Origin: Methylococcus sp. Mc7
GTDB taxonomy: Bacteria; Pseudomonadota; Gammaproteobacteria; Methylococcales; Methylococcaceae
Assembly (NCBI RefSeq): GCF_019285515.1
Contig: NZ_CP079095.1
Coordinates: forward strand, 3,690,501 to 3,754,500
Length of the DNA: 64,000 nt
Reading direction: 5' to 3'
Positions 8,335 through 16,405 of the stretch are shown here, in pieces (position 1 is the first letter of the stretch; each line of letters starts with the position of its first letter). A program made the translations under genes and the position numbers. Below the pieces are notes generated by a model, which saw only the letters and a program-made list of their open reading frames with translations, was not told the DNA's origin and searched no databases.

Positions 8335-9603
8335 CTAACCGTGCCCGGGTTGCCGGCTGAGAGCCGACAGCGTGGCGCCGCGCCGGCCGCCGCTTTTCCG
8401 GGGCGTTGCCGGTTTCGCGCCATCGAGGCTCGACGCCAGGACCGCGGCGCTCTCGACCGGCAGCAAAACGTCGTAGCTGCGTTTGGGCGGTTGCACGCCG
8501 GGTTTGAGGGCAGGGTTCATCTTGAAAAACTCCTGCTCGGGGAGTCCCGATCCGGCGACGACTTCGGCCACACGCACCTTCGAATCGATCTCTACCCTCG
8601 CCAGATAAGGCTTGTCCTGGATTTTCCGAAGCTTCAGCCCGTAGCCTTCCGGATTGGCGATAATGCTGGACAACGCCAGTATCCGAGGCACATAGGCCCG
8701 GGTTTCGGCCGGCAGATCGAGCGTCCAGAAACTGCCGCCGCGGCCGGCTTTGAGGCTTGCCGCGACCGCCCGCTGCACCGCCCCCTCGCCGGCGTTGTAG
8801 GCCGCCAGGGCCAGCAGCCAGTCGCCTTTGAAGACGGCGCCGAGATGCTTCAGGTAAGACAGGGCGGCGGATGTCGAGGCATGTATGTCGTAACGGCCAT
8901 CATAGTTTTCGCCCACGGTGAGCCCGTGTTCTTCACCCGTGCTCCGCACGATCTGCCACAGGCCGGCGGCATCGCGGGGTGATAGCGCCTGGGGGTCGAA
9001 TGCGCTTTCGACCATCGGGACGACAAGTACGTCCATGGGCAAGCCTTTGCGCTCGATTTCGCTCGCCAGATAATGCAGAAAGGGCTCGCCCCGCCTTGCC
9101 AGCGCATCGAGATGGGCCGGGTTATGCGTGATGGACTCGATTTCGGCGTCCACCGCTTCGTGCCGAATCTCGCCCAGAACCAACTTTTGCCTGATATGCT
9201 GCCACAGGCCATCTTTCCCCGGCTGGCTGGAAATCGTCCTGGTGAGGCGCAGGCCGGGCGTCGCCTTTGCTTTTCGTCTCTTGCTTCCCTGCGTCCTTGC
9301 GGTGTCGGGTTCTTCCCCTATAGGCAAATCGCCGTCCCAAAGACGGTTGGCGAGCCGGTCCTGGAGAAGCGCCAAGTCCGAGGGAAGCCGAAGGTAGGAC
9401 GGGTCGTCCGGCTTCCGGCGGGGCGATTCGGCATCGCGATGCGACATCGAATGATGGCCGGCTGGCGGCAGGGAGTGAGCGCAGGCCGCCAGGAGCGGCG
9501 GAAAAGTCAGCGTACCGATCAGTCGCGTCGCTCTTCGCAGCAACACAGACCGCCACCTGTGCCCGGCGCCAATGGGAGCCGACAGGGAAATTCGATTTGT
9601 CAT
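8335..9603 (-). CDS. mltD: Membrane-bound lytic murein transglycosylase, MltD-like lipoprotein
   Basis: 422 residues from the ATG at 9603. The frame opens to 9687, but the longer form buries the signal peptide. The signal sequence has a lipobox ending PPLLAAC, so Cys becomes the lipid-modified first residue. The SLT domain carries the catalytic Glu in VPMVESAFDPQA and the motifs GLWQI and LALAAYNAGEGAV. The C-terminus (RVAEVVAGSGL, later FKMNP) looks like a single degenerate LysM-type repeat; E. coli MltD has two. The enzyme cleaves peptidoglycan glycan strands to 1,6-anhydro products at the inner face of the outer membrane. It is convergent with the HopJ-family gene, 4 bp apart. Confidence 0.88.
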   Translation of the reverse strand: MTNRISLSAPIGAGHRWRSVLLRRATRLIGTLTFPPLLAACAHSLPPAGHHSMSHRDAESPRRKPDDPSYLRLPSDLALLQDRLANRLWDGDLPIGEEPDTARTQGSKRRKAKATPGLRLTRTISSQPGKDGLWQHIRQKLVLGEIRHEAVDAEIESITHNPAHLDALARRGEPFLHYLASEIERKGLPMDVLVVPMVESAFDPQALSPRDAAGLWQIVRSTGEEHGLTVGENYDGRYDIHASTSAALSYLKHLGAVFKGDWLLALAAYNAGEGAVQRAVAASLKAGRGGSFWTLDLPAETRAYVPRILALSSIIANPEGYGLKLRKIQDKPYLARVEIDSKVRVAEVVAGSGLPEQEFFKMNPALKPGVQPPKRSYDVLLPVESAAVLASSLDGAKPATPRKSGGRRGATLSALSRQPGHG

Positions 9604-9713
9604 AAGCTTATGAATATTTCCGACAAAAATGGCTGATCCATATCTTATGGATTCAGGATTCTGCCTCAAACACCCGGGCTGTGACAAGTCTTTATTCCAT
9701 GATCGGGCGATTC

Positions 9714-11351
9714 CTACCGGTTCTTCCTCATTTGGCGGATTTCAACCGGCGCTGCCCGACCCGCTGCCGATACTTTGTCATATACCTCGTCGAATGCCAG
9801 CTTGCATAACGGCAATTGTTCACGCAGACGATCGTAGCCGCCATGATCGAACATCTGCCTGAAGTCGGTGCGGCTCAGAGCCGTTTTTGCATATAGCGCC
9901 TGATAACCCTTATGCCGCAGCACGAACTGTTCGAGCAGGGTCAGCACGTACCGGGCATCTACGTCTTTCCTTTTCAGGGCACCGTATGCGCCGATATCCA
10001 CGAACAGCTCGTCCTCGACACCGTTCCCGTCGCGGAACGGATGGACAAATCCATTATCCTGGCCGTTGCGCCTTATCGACATAGGAGACAGCCAGAGAGG
10101 GTAGAGCCCCGTCTGCTCGTCGAAATATTCGATGGATTTTCTCAGGTATCGAATGGGCATCAGCATGTCCTGAATCATCTGATGGCGCTCCCTCAGTTCC
10201 CTCGTGGTCCCAGTTTCGGTATATTTCAGCAGCTCAATCCTGGGCGGCAGCGCCCAACCCAATAGTACCCGAAACAACGGATGATTACCGAATGGAATGA
10301 TATCTTCCATCATCCAGAAATAACCCCGCGTATGCCTGTGAAAGTAATCCTCCAAAGGAATATATTCAACACCGTTCAGGCTCGTTTGGAAATGGCTCTC
10401 CACGTGCTTGAAGAACCAAGGTTTATACCACCGGTTGATGGGATTGATGGGGCCGTCGCGTCCCGCTATGTCAGTCAGTCTCCCGCACATGATGACGGTC
10501 TTGTCTCTGCTGTAGACGATCCCTTCCACGAAATCATTCTCGGCATTCCTCGACTCGAGCTCGAATAGCCTTGTCATTTCGTCCAGAGAAAATACGGGCT
10601 GGTAATTCAATCGCACATAACGTTTCGACGGTATTACTTTTAGTTCGGCGGCCACGAGAAAGCCGAGCGTGCCGTGACTCCACGGAATCTGATGAAACAG
10701 CTCCGAATTTTCGGAGCGGTTGCAGCGAACCAGCTTTCCTTCCGCGGTTACGATCTCGAAAGATTCGCATATATGTTGAAAGAGGCCGTATTTATGGCTG
10801 CTGGTTTCGATGCCGAACCCCATGATCAAACCACCCACCGTCAAATCGTTCAGTTCGGGAACCACGGGAAGCATCCATCCCTTAGCCCTCAAGCTGGACG
10901 ATATCTGCCCCATCGTGACCAACGGCTCAACCCTTACGACACCTCGAGCCGCATCGATTTCCAGAACGTCATATAAATCAAGATAGATTTTTCTGTGAGA
11001 ATATTTATATCTTGGCACGAGTTCGCTCATGCTTTTCCATCCGGAGCGCCCTGTACACAATTTTCCCTTGCAGCCTTGTTCTCTCCACAGAGTGATCTGC
11101 CGGATCACTCCCTTGACTTTTTCATCATGCCGAGCCGGCGCGCTCCGCCAGAGAAACATGGCCCGATTTCTCAGATTTACATATGCACTGTAGATTACTG
11201 ATATCGGCAAAAGAAATAGCGTCACAAAAATACCGCGGTGGTAGGTTAGTATATATTCGAGCATGCTGGAAAAAATATCGGTAAGTGCTTTATAAGTGCC
11301 AAGCCAGATGGCTGAAAAACCACAGATGTTACTCAGACCAGAAATCTTCAT
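9714..11351 (-). CDS. Delta(24)-sterol reductase homologue (DHCR24-like FAD enzyme)
   Basis: 545 residues. Full-length resemblance to eukaryotic DHCR24 is plain: an N-terminal membrane segment (GIFVTLFLLPISVIYSAYV), then the FAD-binding blocks CTGRSGW, RVEPLVTMGQ, DDLTVGG-like NDLTVGGLIMG and SSHKYGLFQHIC. Further blocks are PWSHGTLGFLVAAE, YKPWFFKHVE, YFHRHTRGYFW and FVDIGAYG. In DHCR24 the enzyme reduces the side-chain C24-C25 double bond of sterols using FAD and NADPH. Methylococcus-type methanotrophs make sterols with saturated side chains, so that role fits. The gene looks more AT-rich than its neighbours and sits at the edge of an IS-rich zone, consistent with transfer. The start at 11351 matches the human N-terminal layout. 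Confidence 0.88.
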   Translation of the reverse strand: MKISGLSNICGFSAIWLGTYKALTDIFSSMLEYILTYHRGIFVTLFLLPISVIYSAYVNLRNRAMFLWRSAPARHDEKVKGVIRQITLWREQGCKGKLCTGRSGWKSMSELVPRYKYSHRKIYLDLYDVLEIDAARGVVRVEPLVTMGQISSSLRAKGWMLPVVPELNDLTVGGLIMGFGIETSSHKYGLFQHICESFEIVTAEGKLVRCNRSENSELFHQIPWSHGTLGFLVAAELKVIPSKRYVRLNYQPVFSLDEMTRLFELESRNAENDFVEGIVYSRDKTVIMCGRLTDIAGRDGPINPINRWYKPWFFKHVESHFQTSLNGVEYIPLEDYFHRHTRGYFWMMEDIIPFGNHPLFRVLLGWALPPRIELLKYTETGTTRELRERHQMIQDMLMPIRYLRKSIEYFDEQTGLYPLWLSPMSIRRNGQDNGFVHPFRDGNGVEDELFVDIGAYGALKRKDVDARYVLTLLEQFVLRHKGYQALYAKTALSRTDFRQMFDHGGYDRLREQLPLCKLAFDEVYDKVSAAGRAAPVEIRQMRKNR

Positions 11352-11369
11352 TCAAAATTTATTCAAAAT

Positions 11370-11775
11370 TTATTTTTCTGACCATTCGCAAGTTTCCGGG
11401 AATTCACTCTTGCTGAAACCGGTATCGGTGGCAGCGAGTTTTACGGCATTCGGGTAAGCGTGCTTAACGGCTTGTTCGACTGTTTGTCTAAGGCTCTGGT
11501 TATCGTTCAGAACGTCCGCAATGTCGATGCGTCGAATCTCCATCGTCACTCTCCAGCTCGGGGACCGTCGATCCGGCTGGTATTTCCACTTCAGCAGATG
11601 GGCAATGAGCACGCGTAGTCGGCGTTTGATTTGTCTTCGATAGTTGCCCCTTCCGCCTCTAGCTCCCCGAGTAAATGTGTCTGGTCGACCAGGGCCAGCC
11701 GCCCCCCGATCGGATCAGCTCGGCTTGCCGCGCCCGTCAAGCCGCATGGTCGGCTGCATACAGATTTGCGCTCAT
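11370..11775 (-). pseudogene. Decayed DUF29-family gene
   Basis: The last 80 codons (11370-11612) are open and match the C-terminal half of the intact DUF29 gene at 14094-14528 (AHLLKWKYQPD, then SLRQTV, then SEFPETCEWSE). Upstream homology continues to an ATG at 11775 (MSANLYAADHAA). It is broken by a TGA where the intact copy has Trp, and by a frameshift in a G-rich stretch near the RLALVDQ block. The copy therefore cannot make the full protein. Only 18 bp separate its stop from the DHCR24-like gene downstream on the same strand. Confidence 0.8.
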
Positions 11776-12191
11776 TACGTGCGTTTCCCCGGTGACTTTC
11801 GGGATTTGGCGGGGGAGGGGTGGCGCCATCAACTAATCCAGCTTACCACGAAGCTAGGCGGCGGCTTCGGTCATCTTCCAGACCTCGTCGCTTTTTTCCT
11901 GCTCCTTCCAGAACTCGATTTCCCGCGCTGCCTGTTTCCAGCCGGGCTTGCGCGGCTTGTCCTGCGATTCGGGCGGACCGGCACTCCTTTCCCTCATTCA
12001 AATACCCATGGATCGTCCCCAGGCTGCCCGATCCAAGCCACTCACGGATCCCGCTTGTCCCCGAACGAACGCAACCAAAAAACCACCGGCTAAAGCCGGT
12101 GGGTTCGTCTTACGGACTGAAAGTCCGGATACGCGTCGCCCATCGTTATCGGCTGCGTGGGCCTGCCGGATGACTGTCGCTGTTACACCAC
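11776..12191. other. Non-coding stretch with decayed duplicate sequence
   Basis: No credible gene. Positions about 11776-11850 resemble the leader of the intact DUF29 gene near 14529-14600 (GGCGCCATCAAC and CCAGCTTACC are shared). Positions about 11908-11950 resemble part of the coiled-coil gene near 14615-14660 (TTCCCGCGC, GCCTGTT, GGGCTTG). So the whole DUF29 + coiled-coil unit was once duplicated here. The right end holds a small double hairpin and is cut by the IS1380 element. Confidence 0.6.
12083..12127. repeat. Double hairpin resembling an IS200/IS605 end or REP unit
   Basis: CCACCGGC-TAAA-GCCGGTGG (12083-12102) is a perfect 8-bp stem with a 4-base loop. It is followed by CGGACT-GAA-AGTCCG (12113-12127). 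A GGCTAAAGCC-type hairpin followed by a short second hairpin is typical of sequences recognised by Y1 transposases of the IS200/IS605 group. No tnpA or tnpB gene is near, so this is a remnant or a REP-like unit. Confidence 0.5.
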
Positions 12192-13881
12192 CCTGAATCC
12201 GTGTTCCCCTCGGCTTACACCTTCCCATCGGGCCTGAACGCATGAATTTCGAGCGCTCTCCCTTGGGATTTGCCCTCGCTACCGGCGATCCGGGGAACGT
12301 TCGACCGGGGTTTCGGGGCCAATCTGCTTGGCGTGCGCTTATCGTCAGCTCATTTTCCGCTCCATGCGCGAGACTGTCCCTTCCGGGGTTCCGGAATCAG
12401 GGATTCGAGGCGTGCGGCAGGCATTTCCCGTCATCCGGACGCCGCCGCCCACAGCCGATTCTGAAGCATCACGAACACGGCTACGTTTGCCGCCACGCCA
12501 CGGCCGAAATCGAGGATCAGCCGGCGGGCATGGGCGACGAACTTCGCCGCCCGGTACATGATCTCCTGCAGCACGGTCCGGATGCGGCGGCGCTTGGCCG
12601 GATGACGGATCGGCGCAATCTCGCCGGTCAGGCCGATCTGTCCCAAGAGACGCAGGCAGTTGTAGGCGAAGGCCGCCAGATGCAGGATCACGTCGTTGGT
12701 GTCGAACTTGCCCGAGGGCAGCCGCTCCAGATCGAGGTCGGTCTTGAACTCGGAGTGGAACTGCTCATGCATGCCGTGGTGCTGGTAGAGTTCGATCACT
12801 TCCTCGGCGGAACAGGAGAGCGTCGTCCACCAGCCTTCCAGTTCGACCTCCGGGGCCAGCAGGTGTTGGCCCTTCTTGTCGATGGTGCGCTCGGTCACCT
12901 GGGCGACCAGGCGGAAGGAGCGCTTCTCCTTGTGCCAGGCGCGTTCCACTTCCAACGACAGCAACGCAACCCGCTTGCCTGGACGAGCCTCGGCAAAGGC
13001 GCCCGCCTCCTCGGCGCGCTTGACCCAGTCCCCCTTGTCCTGCTTGCGGGGGTTCCACTTGCAGATGAAGTCGAGGCTTCGCCCCAGCGCGGCTTGCCGG
13101 TCTCGCTCCGCGGCCTTGGCGAACAGAAGCTGTGCGCCGTCGAAACCGCTGTCCTCGCGCAGCAGCACGGGCTGATCCGGTTTGACCAGGCGTTCGATGC
13201 GCGGAAACAGCCGCTCGTAGAAGTAGTGCGTCTCGAACGCCGAGTGGCGGGACCCTGGCCTCAGTTCCAGCCCGGTGTTCCAGCCTTCGTTGCCGAGATA
13301 GGCGGCAATCGGCGTGTAACCGTCGAAGCCCTGATAGGTGCGCGACACCGCTTCCTTCTTCGTGCCACTATTGTCCATGGCGAAGGTATCGATGTCGCAG
13401 CAGACATAGCCCTTGTGCGGCGTGATCGGCGCCTCGGTTCGCTCCAGCAGCCTCAGGGAAAGCTCATCGGCCAGATCGCGGATGGCTTCCGCCTTGGCAT
13501 TCAGACGCTGGCGCAGCCACACGGCTCCGGGCACCTTCGTCAGCCCCAGCGACTCCTTGAAGAAGCGATCATTCCGGAATGGCTCGATGGCTTCGAAGTC
13601 GCTCTTGCCCAGACTCAACAGCCCGACCACGCTCTTGACGATGTCCGAGGTACGCATGCCTTGCGACACCGGGATCTTCGGGTCAATGACCGCCTCCACC
13701 TGCGCCGCCTGGCAGCACTGGCCAATCAGCGCCAGGCCGGAATACGAGGTCAGTTGCAGCTTGCTGGATTGCTTGACTTCAAAGCGCGGCATGATCAAAT
13801 GGGTGACATCGAAAATGGGCTAATTATACAATGGATTCAATATGTTATGAATTATTTAAGGGGTGGGAGCACGGATTCAGG
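12192..13881 (-). mobile_element. Complete IS1380-family insertion sequence
   Basis: A 1,690-bp element. The left end CCTGAATCCGTGTTCCC (12192-12208) and right end GGGAGCACGGATTCAGG (13865-13881) are inverted repeats with one mismatch in 17. A perfect 5-bp target duplication, ACCAC, lies outside both ends (12187-12191 and 13882-13886). The single transposase gene is intact. Intact ends, target duplication and gene suggest a fairly recent insertion. About 240 bp between the left end and the transposase stop hold no gene. Confidence 0.9.
12431..13798 (-). CDS. IS1380-family transposase
   Basis: 455 residues. The DDE-type blocks are CDIDTFAMDNSGTKK (first Asp), LLREDSGFDG (second Asp) and the C-terminal block YQHHGMHEQFHSEFKTDL with the catalytic Glu, in the arrangement of the IS1380 family. 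The length is normal for the family and no stop or frameshift interrupts it. A second in-frame ATG two codons later is an equally good start. It is the only gene in the element. Confidence 0.93.
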   Translation of the reverse strand: MIMPRFEVKQSSKLQLTSYSGLALIGQCCQAAQVEAVIDPKIPVSQGMRTSDIVKSVVGLLSLGKSDFEAIEPFRNDRFFKESLGLTKVPGAVWLRQRLNAKAEAIRDLADELSLRLLERTEAPITPHKGYVCCDIDTFAMDNSGTKKEAVSRTYQGFDGYTPIAAYLGNEGWNTGLELRPGSRHSAFETHYFYERLFPRIERLVKPDQPVLLREDSGFDGAQLLFAKAAERDRQAALGRSLDFICKWNPRKQDKGDWVKRAEEAGAFAEARPGKRVALLSLEVERAWHKEKRSFRLVAQVTERTIDKKGQHLLAPEVELEGWWTTLSCSAEEVIELYQHHGMHEQFHSEFKTDLDLERLPSGKFDTNDVILHLAAFAYNCLRLLGQIGLTGEIAPIRHPAKRRRIRTVLQEIMYRAAKFVAHARRLILDFGRGVAANVAVFVMLQNRLWAAASG

Positions 13882-14093
13882 ACCACCAAAGGCGTTCGGA
13901 CGTCCGTTTCCGACTCCTGGTGCCGTGCGTACTTGCGTGGTGATGTCTTCTATCCTTATGAGCCAGTTCGTCCGCGTGCGCCGGCCTTGGCGTCTTCCGG
14001 CGTGTCGAATGGTCAAGGTCAGCAATAACGGAGCCCGAACGTATTGCGTGTCTGTAGTTGAGTTTTCAGCGAGGATAAGCGCAGGCCGGCCAA

Positions 14094-14528
14094 TCAGTCC
14101 GGCCAAAAATCCTCATCCAGGATTTCGTTTTCCGACCATTCGCAAGCTTTCGGGAATTCGCTTGTTTTGAATCCCGTGTCATCGGCGGCGATTCGTACCG
14201 CTGGCGGATAGGCTTTTTCGACTGCTGCCGCGACGGTTTGCCGAAGGCTTGGGTTATCCTCGAGCACGCTTTCGATGCCCTGACGTTGGTTTCTGATCGT
14301 TCCGCGCCAGCTCGAGGACCGTTGATCCGGTTGGTACTTCCATTTCAGAAGGTGTGCCAACAGAATCCGCAGCCGGTTCTTGATCTGGTGTCGGTAGTTT
14401 CCCATTTCGGATTCAAGCTCCTCGATCAAGTTTTCCTGGTCGACCAGCGCCAGCCGGCCCGATCGGATCAGCTCGGCTTGCTGTGCCAGCCAAGCCGCGT
14501 GGTCGGTGTCATACAGATTTGTGCTCAT
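14094..14528 (-). CDS. DUF29-family protein
   Basis: 144 residues, intact. It has the DUF29 pattern: an N-terminal YDTDHAAWLAQQAELIRSGR block, ENLIEELESEM in the middle, LLAHLLKWKYQPDQRSSSW, then a C-terminal YPPAVRIAADDTGF. DUF29 proteins are small, helical, of unknown function, common in cyanobacteria and methanotrophs, and often present in several copies near mobile DNA. The decayed copy at 11370-11775 is its paralogue. An HTH/coiled-coil gene lies just upstream on the same strand. A run of ten G (plus strand) lies 32-41 bp upstream of its start codon. Confidence 0.85.
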   Translation of the reverse strand: MSTNLYDTDHAAWLAQQAELIRSGRLALVDQENLIEELESEMGNYRHQIKNRLRILLAHLLKWKYQPDQRSSSWRGTIRNQRQGIESVLEDNPSLRQTVAAAVEKAYPPAVRIAADDTGFKTSEFPKACEWSENEILDEDFWPD

Positions 14529-14559
14529 TGCGTTTCTCCGGTGATTTTCGGGTTTTGGC

Positions 14560-14569
14560 GGGGGGGGGG
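14560..14569. repeat. Homopolymer run of ten G
   Basis: Ten consecutive G on the plus strand (C on the minus strand), between the stop of the coiled-coil gene and the start of the DUF29 gene. The same site in the decayed duplicate (about 11811-11820) is a shorter, interrupted G-run. Tracts of this length slip readily in replication, so it could alter spacing in the DUF29 leader. Confidence 0.7.
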
Positions 14570-14577
14570 TGGCGCCA

Positions 14578-15060
14578 TCAACAATTCCAGCTTACCTCGG
14601 CTTCCCTTTCCTTGTAACGCTCGATCTCCCGCGCCGCCTGTTCCAATCGGGCTTGTGCGGTCTGCTCTCTGATACGTGCGGCTTGGCGTTCCCGTTCCGC
14701 CTTTTCCCGCTTGGCGGCTTCTTGCTTTTGCAGGTCGGCCTGGCTCTTGGCTTGCTCGTCCATCCGTGCCGCGTGTTCCCGGGCGGTTTCGAGTTCTTCC
14801 CTCAGATCTGAGATAACGCCCTCGAGCCTGCCATTCTCCTCGGCCAGTTCATCCCGTTCCCGCTGATCGTCGCCGCTTGAAGCTCAACCGCGTTTTCCAC
14901 GTGTGGAATCGCGCGGAGGTTTCCGCCGTGCAGCCGCTCCACGGACGGCGCGTGGCGCGCCTTTCTTGTCCCAGTTGCGTACGGTCTTGGTGGTGACGTT
15001 TAGGTACTTCGCAAGTGCTTCCGGACTACCAAATCCAACTTGACCCCGAATGATTGCAAA
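14578..15060 (-). pseudogene. HTH + coiled-coil DNA-binding protein, interrupted
   Basis: Reading down the minus strand from about 15060, one frame gives a helix-turn-helix (SPEALAKYLNVTTKTVRNWDKKG). An in-frame TGA follows (14884-14886), and then a long charged coiled coil (REELETAREHAARM and onward to 14578). No ATG is visible at the front. Between about 14850 and 14945 another frame also looks protein-like (VERLHGGNLRAIPHVENAVEL), so two compensating frameshifts may be the real lesion. The last 61 codons, from the ATG at 14763, are open. Plasmid-type KfrA-like proteins share the HTH + coiled-coil layout, but the family is not proven. It precedes the DUF29 gene on the same strand. Confidence 0.55.
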
Positions 15061-15166
15061 CGAATGTATAGACGAAGCTCCTTGATGAAAATGGAATGTT
15101 ATAGCTTAGATCAAGGGGGGGCGGCTTTCCTCAGGAGTTGCGTAATTCTATGCATCCATCGTTTAA

Positions 15167-15182
15167 CATAATATACATTATG
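15167..15182. promoter_or_regulatory. AT-rich palindrome, possible operator
   Basis: CATAAT-ATAC-ATTATG is a perfect inverted repeat in an AT-rich pocket of otherwise GC-rich DNA, about 105 bp upstream of the broken HTH gene's coding start. It could be a binding site for that regulator or an IS target. This is sequence symmetry only. Confidence 0.3.
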
Positions 15183-15224
15183 CGCAGTTTGGTTGCGAAG
15201 GCGAAGAGAGCGGTGGCCCCGGTT

Positions 15225-16080
15225 TGTTGGACAGGATTTTCCCGAGCTTAAGTGGGTTTCTGCGGTTTAAGCGGCCCGTTGGATGGGCAGCGAATTAAAG
15301 TACACGCTATCGGGGGTTTTACCGTCAAGCGATGAATGAGGCCGGCGTTCATTGTAGAACGTGAAATACCGCTGTACGCCTTCCCGTGCCTGGGAAACCG
15401 AGTCATACGCATGCAAGTAGACCTCCTCGTATTTCACGCTCCTCCATAACCGTTCAACCAACACATTGTCGACCCAGCGGCCTTTGCCATCCATGCTGAC
15501 CTGGATGCCGTGGCCTTGGATCAGGTCGACGAACTCCGTGCTGGTAAACTGGCTGCCCTGATCCGTGTTGAAGATCTTCGGCTTGCCATGGCGCTGAATG
15601 GCTTCTTCGACCGCGTCGATGCAGAAATCCGTCGTGAGGCTGTTGGACAGCCGCCAAGACAGCACCCGCCGGGTGGCCCAGTCGAGCACGGCAGCCAGGT
15701 AGACAAAGCCTTTACGCCTGGGGAGATAGGTGATGTCCATGGCCCAAACATGGTTCGCTTCGGTAATGTCCAAGCCGCGCAGCAAATACGGGAAGACCGG
15801 GTTCTGCGGATGTTTCCGGCTGGTGTTCGGACGCCGGTACAGCGCCTCGATCCCCATCTTCTTCATCAGCGTCGACACGTGCCGGCGGCCCACTTCGACG
15901 CCTTCCTGGTCAAGCAGATCACGCAGCATCCGCGCACCGGCAAACGGGTGGTTGAGGTGCAACTCGTCGATCCGCCGCATCAGCGCCAGGTCGCTTTCTG
16001 AGACCGGCTGCGGTGTGTAGTACGCCGAAGAGCGGGACAGATTCAGCAACTGGCACTGACGCACCACGGGGAGCAAGGAG
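15225..16080 (-). mobile_element. Truncated IS3-family element
   Basis: The transposase end remains: the orfB gene and an end-like sequence starting TGTTGGACAGG near 15225. IS3 elements also need a short orfA upstream, and none is present. At about 16080-16100 the sequence switches to a fragment of an unrelated IS1182 transposase on the other strand. The element has therefore lost its left part by deletion or by insertion of other DNA, and should not be able to move by itself. Confidence 0.75.
15267..16076 (-). CDS. IS3-family transposase OrfB (orphan)
   Basis: 269 residues, an rve-type DDE integrase core. An N-terminal helical domain (CQLLNLSRSSAYY, HPFAGARMLRDLL) leads into the first Asp in WAMDITYLP, the second in NTDQGSQFTS, and the Glu region NVLVERLWRSVKYEEVYL. 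It ends with FYNERRPHSSLDGKTP, a classic IS3 signature. The start shown is a TTG near the truncation point. In an intact element OrfB is made by -1 frameshifting from OrfA, which is missing here. It is open throughout but probably not expressed normally. Confidence 0.85.
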   Translation of the reverse strand: MLPVVRQCQLLNLSRSSAYYTPQPVSESDLALMRRIDELHLNHPFAGARMLRDLLDQEGVEVGRRHVSTLMKKMGIEALYRRPNTSRKHPQNPVFPYLLRGLDITEANHVWAMDITYLPRRKGFVYLAAVLDWATRRVLSWRLSNSLTTDFCIDAVEEAIQRHGKPKIFNTDQGSQFTSTEFVDLIQGHGIQVSMDGKGRWVDNVLVERLWRSVKYEEVYLHAYDSVSQAREGVQRYFTFYNERRPHSSLDGKTPDSVYFNSLPIQRAA

Positions 16081-16101
16081 CAGGTCGAGACGCGTTTCTA
16101 G

Positions 16102-16233
16102 CAGGAACGCCGGGGCGATGCCGGCAAGAAGCCGCGTGGCCGAGAACCCCAGCCGCCCGAGGTGGACCCGCCGGCGAAGGACGAGGTCAGTCCGGCCGAT
16201 GAAGAATCGCAGATCATGCCGATGTCCTACAAC
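16102..16233 (+). pseudogene. Internal fragment of an IS1182-family transposase
   Basis: 44 codons read GDAGKKPRGREPQPPE, then DEESQIMP, then MSYN. This corresponds to the middle of the intact IS1182 transposase at 51136-52488 (QAGKKPRGQEPKPPE, DEESRIMP), followed there by the GYNSQAAVD block. The fragment has diverged from that copy, so it comes from another family member. It starts right after the truncated end of the IS3 element. The next roughly 170 bp (16234-16405) hold nothing I can identify. Confidence 0.7.
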
Positions 16234-16405
16234 AGGATGGCATCCCCGGGCGGTAATGGAGCCGACTCATGGCACAAATGGAGATCCCCCCACCAGGATA
16301 CCAACCAATTGACGGGCTTCGATGGTAGTCGCCAGGAGGTACGGAGACGGCAGAAGCCCTCTTGCCTCGAATCTTGCGGGCTCTTGGGATCATGCGAAAC
16401 CGCTA

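Noticed and set aside
9604..9687. 28-residue N-terminal extension of the MltD-like protein
   Set aside because: It would place the signal peptide and lipobox deep inside the protein.
12242..14170. 642-codon plus-strand frame across the IS1380 element
   Set aside because: Antisense to the transposase, whose DDE motifs are clear.
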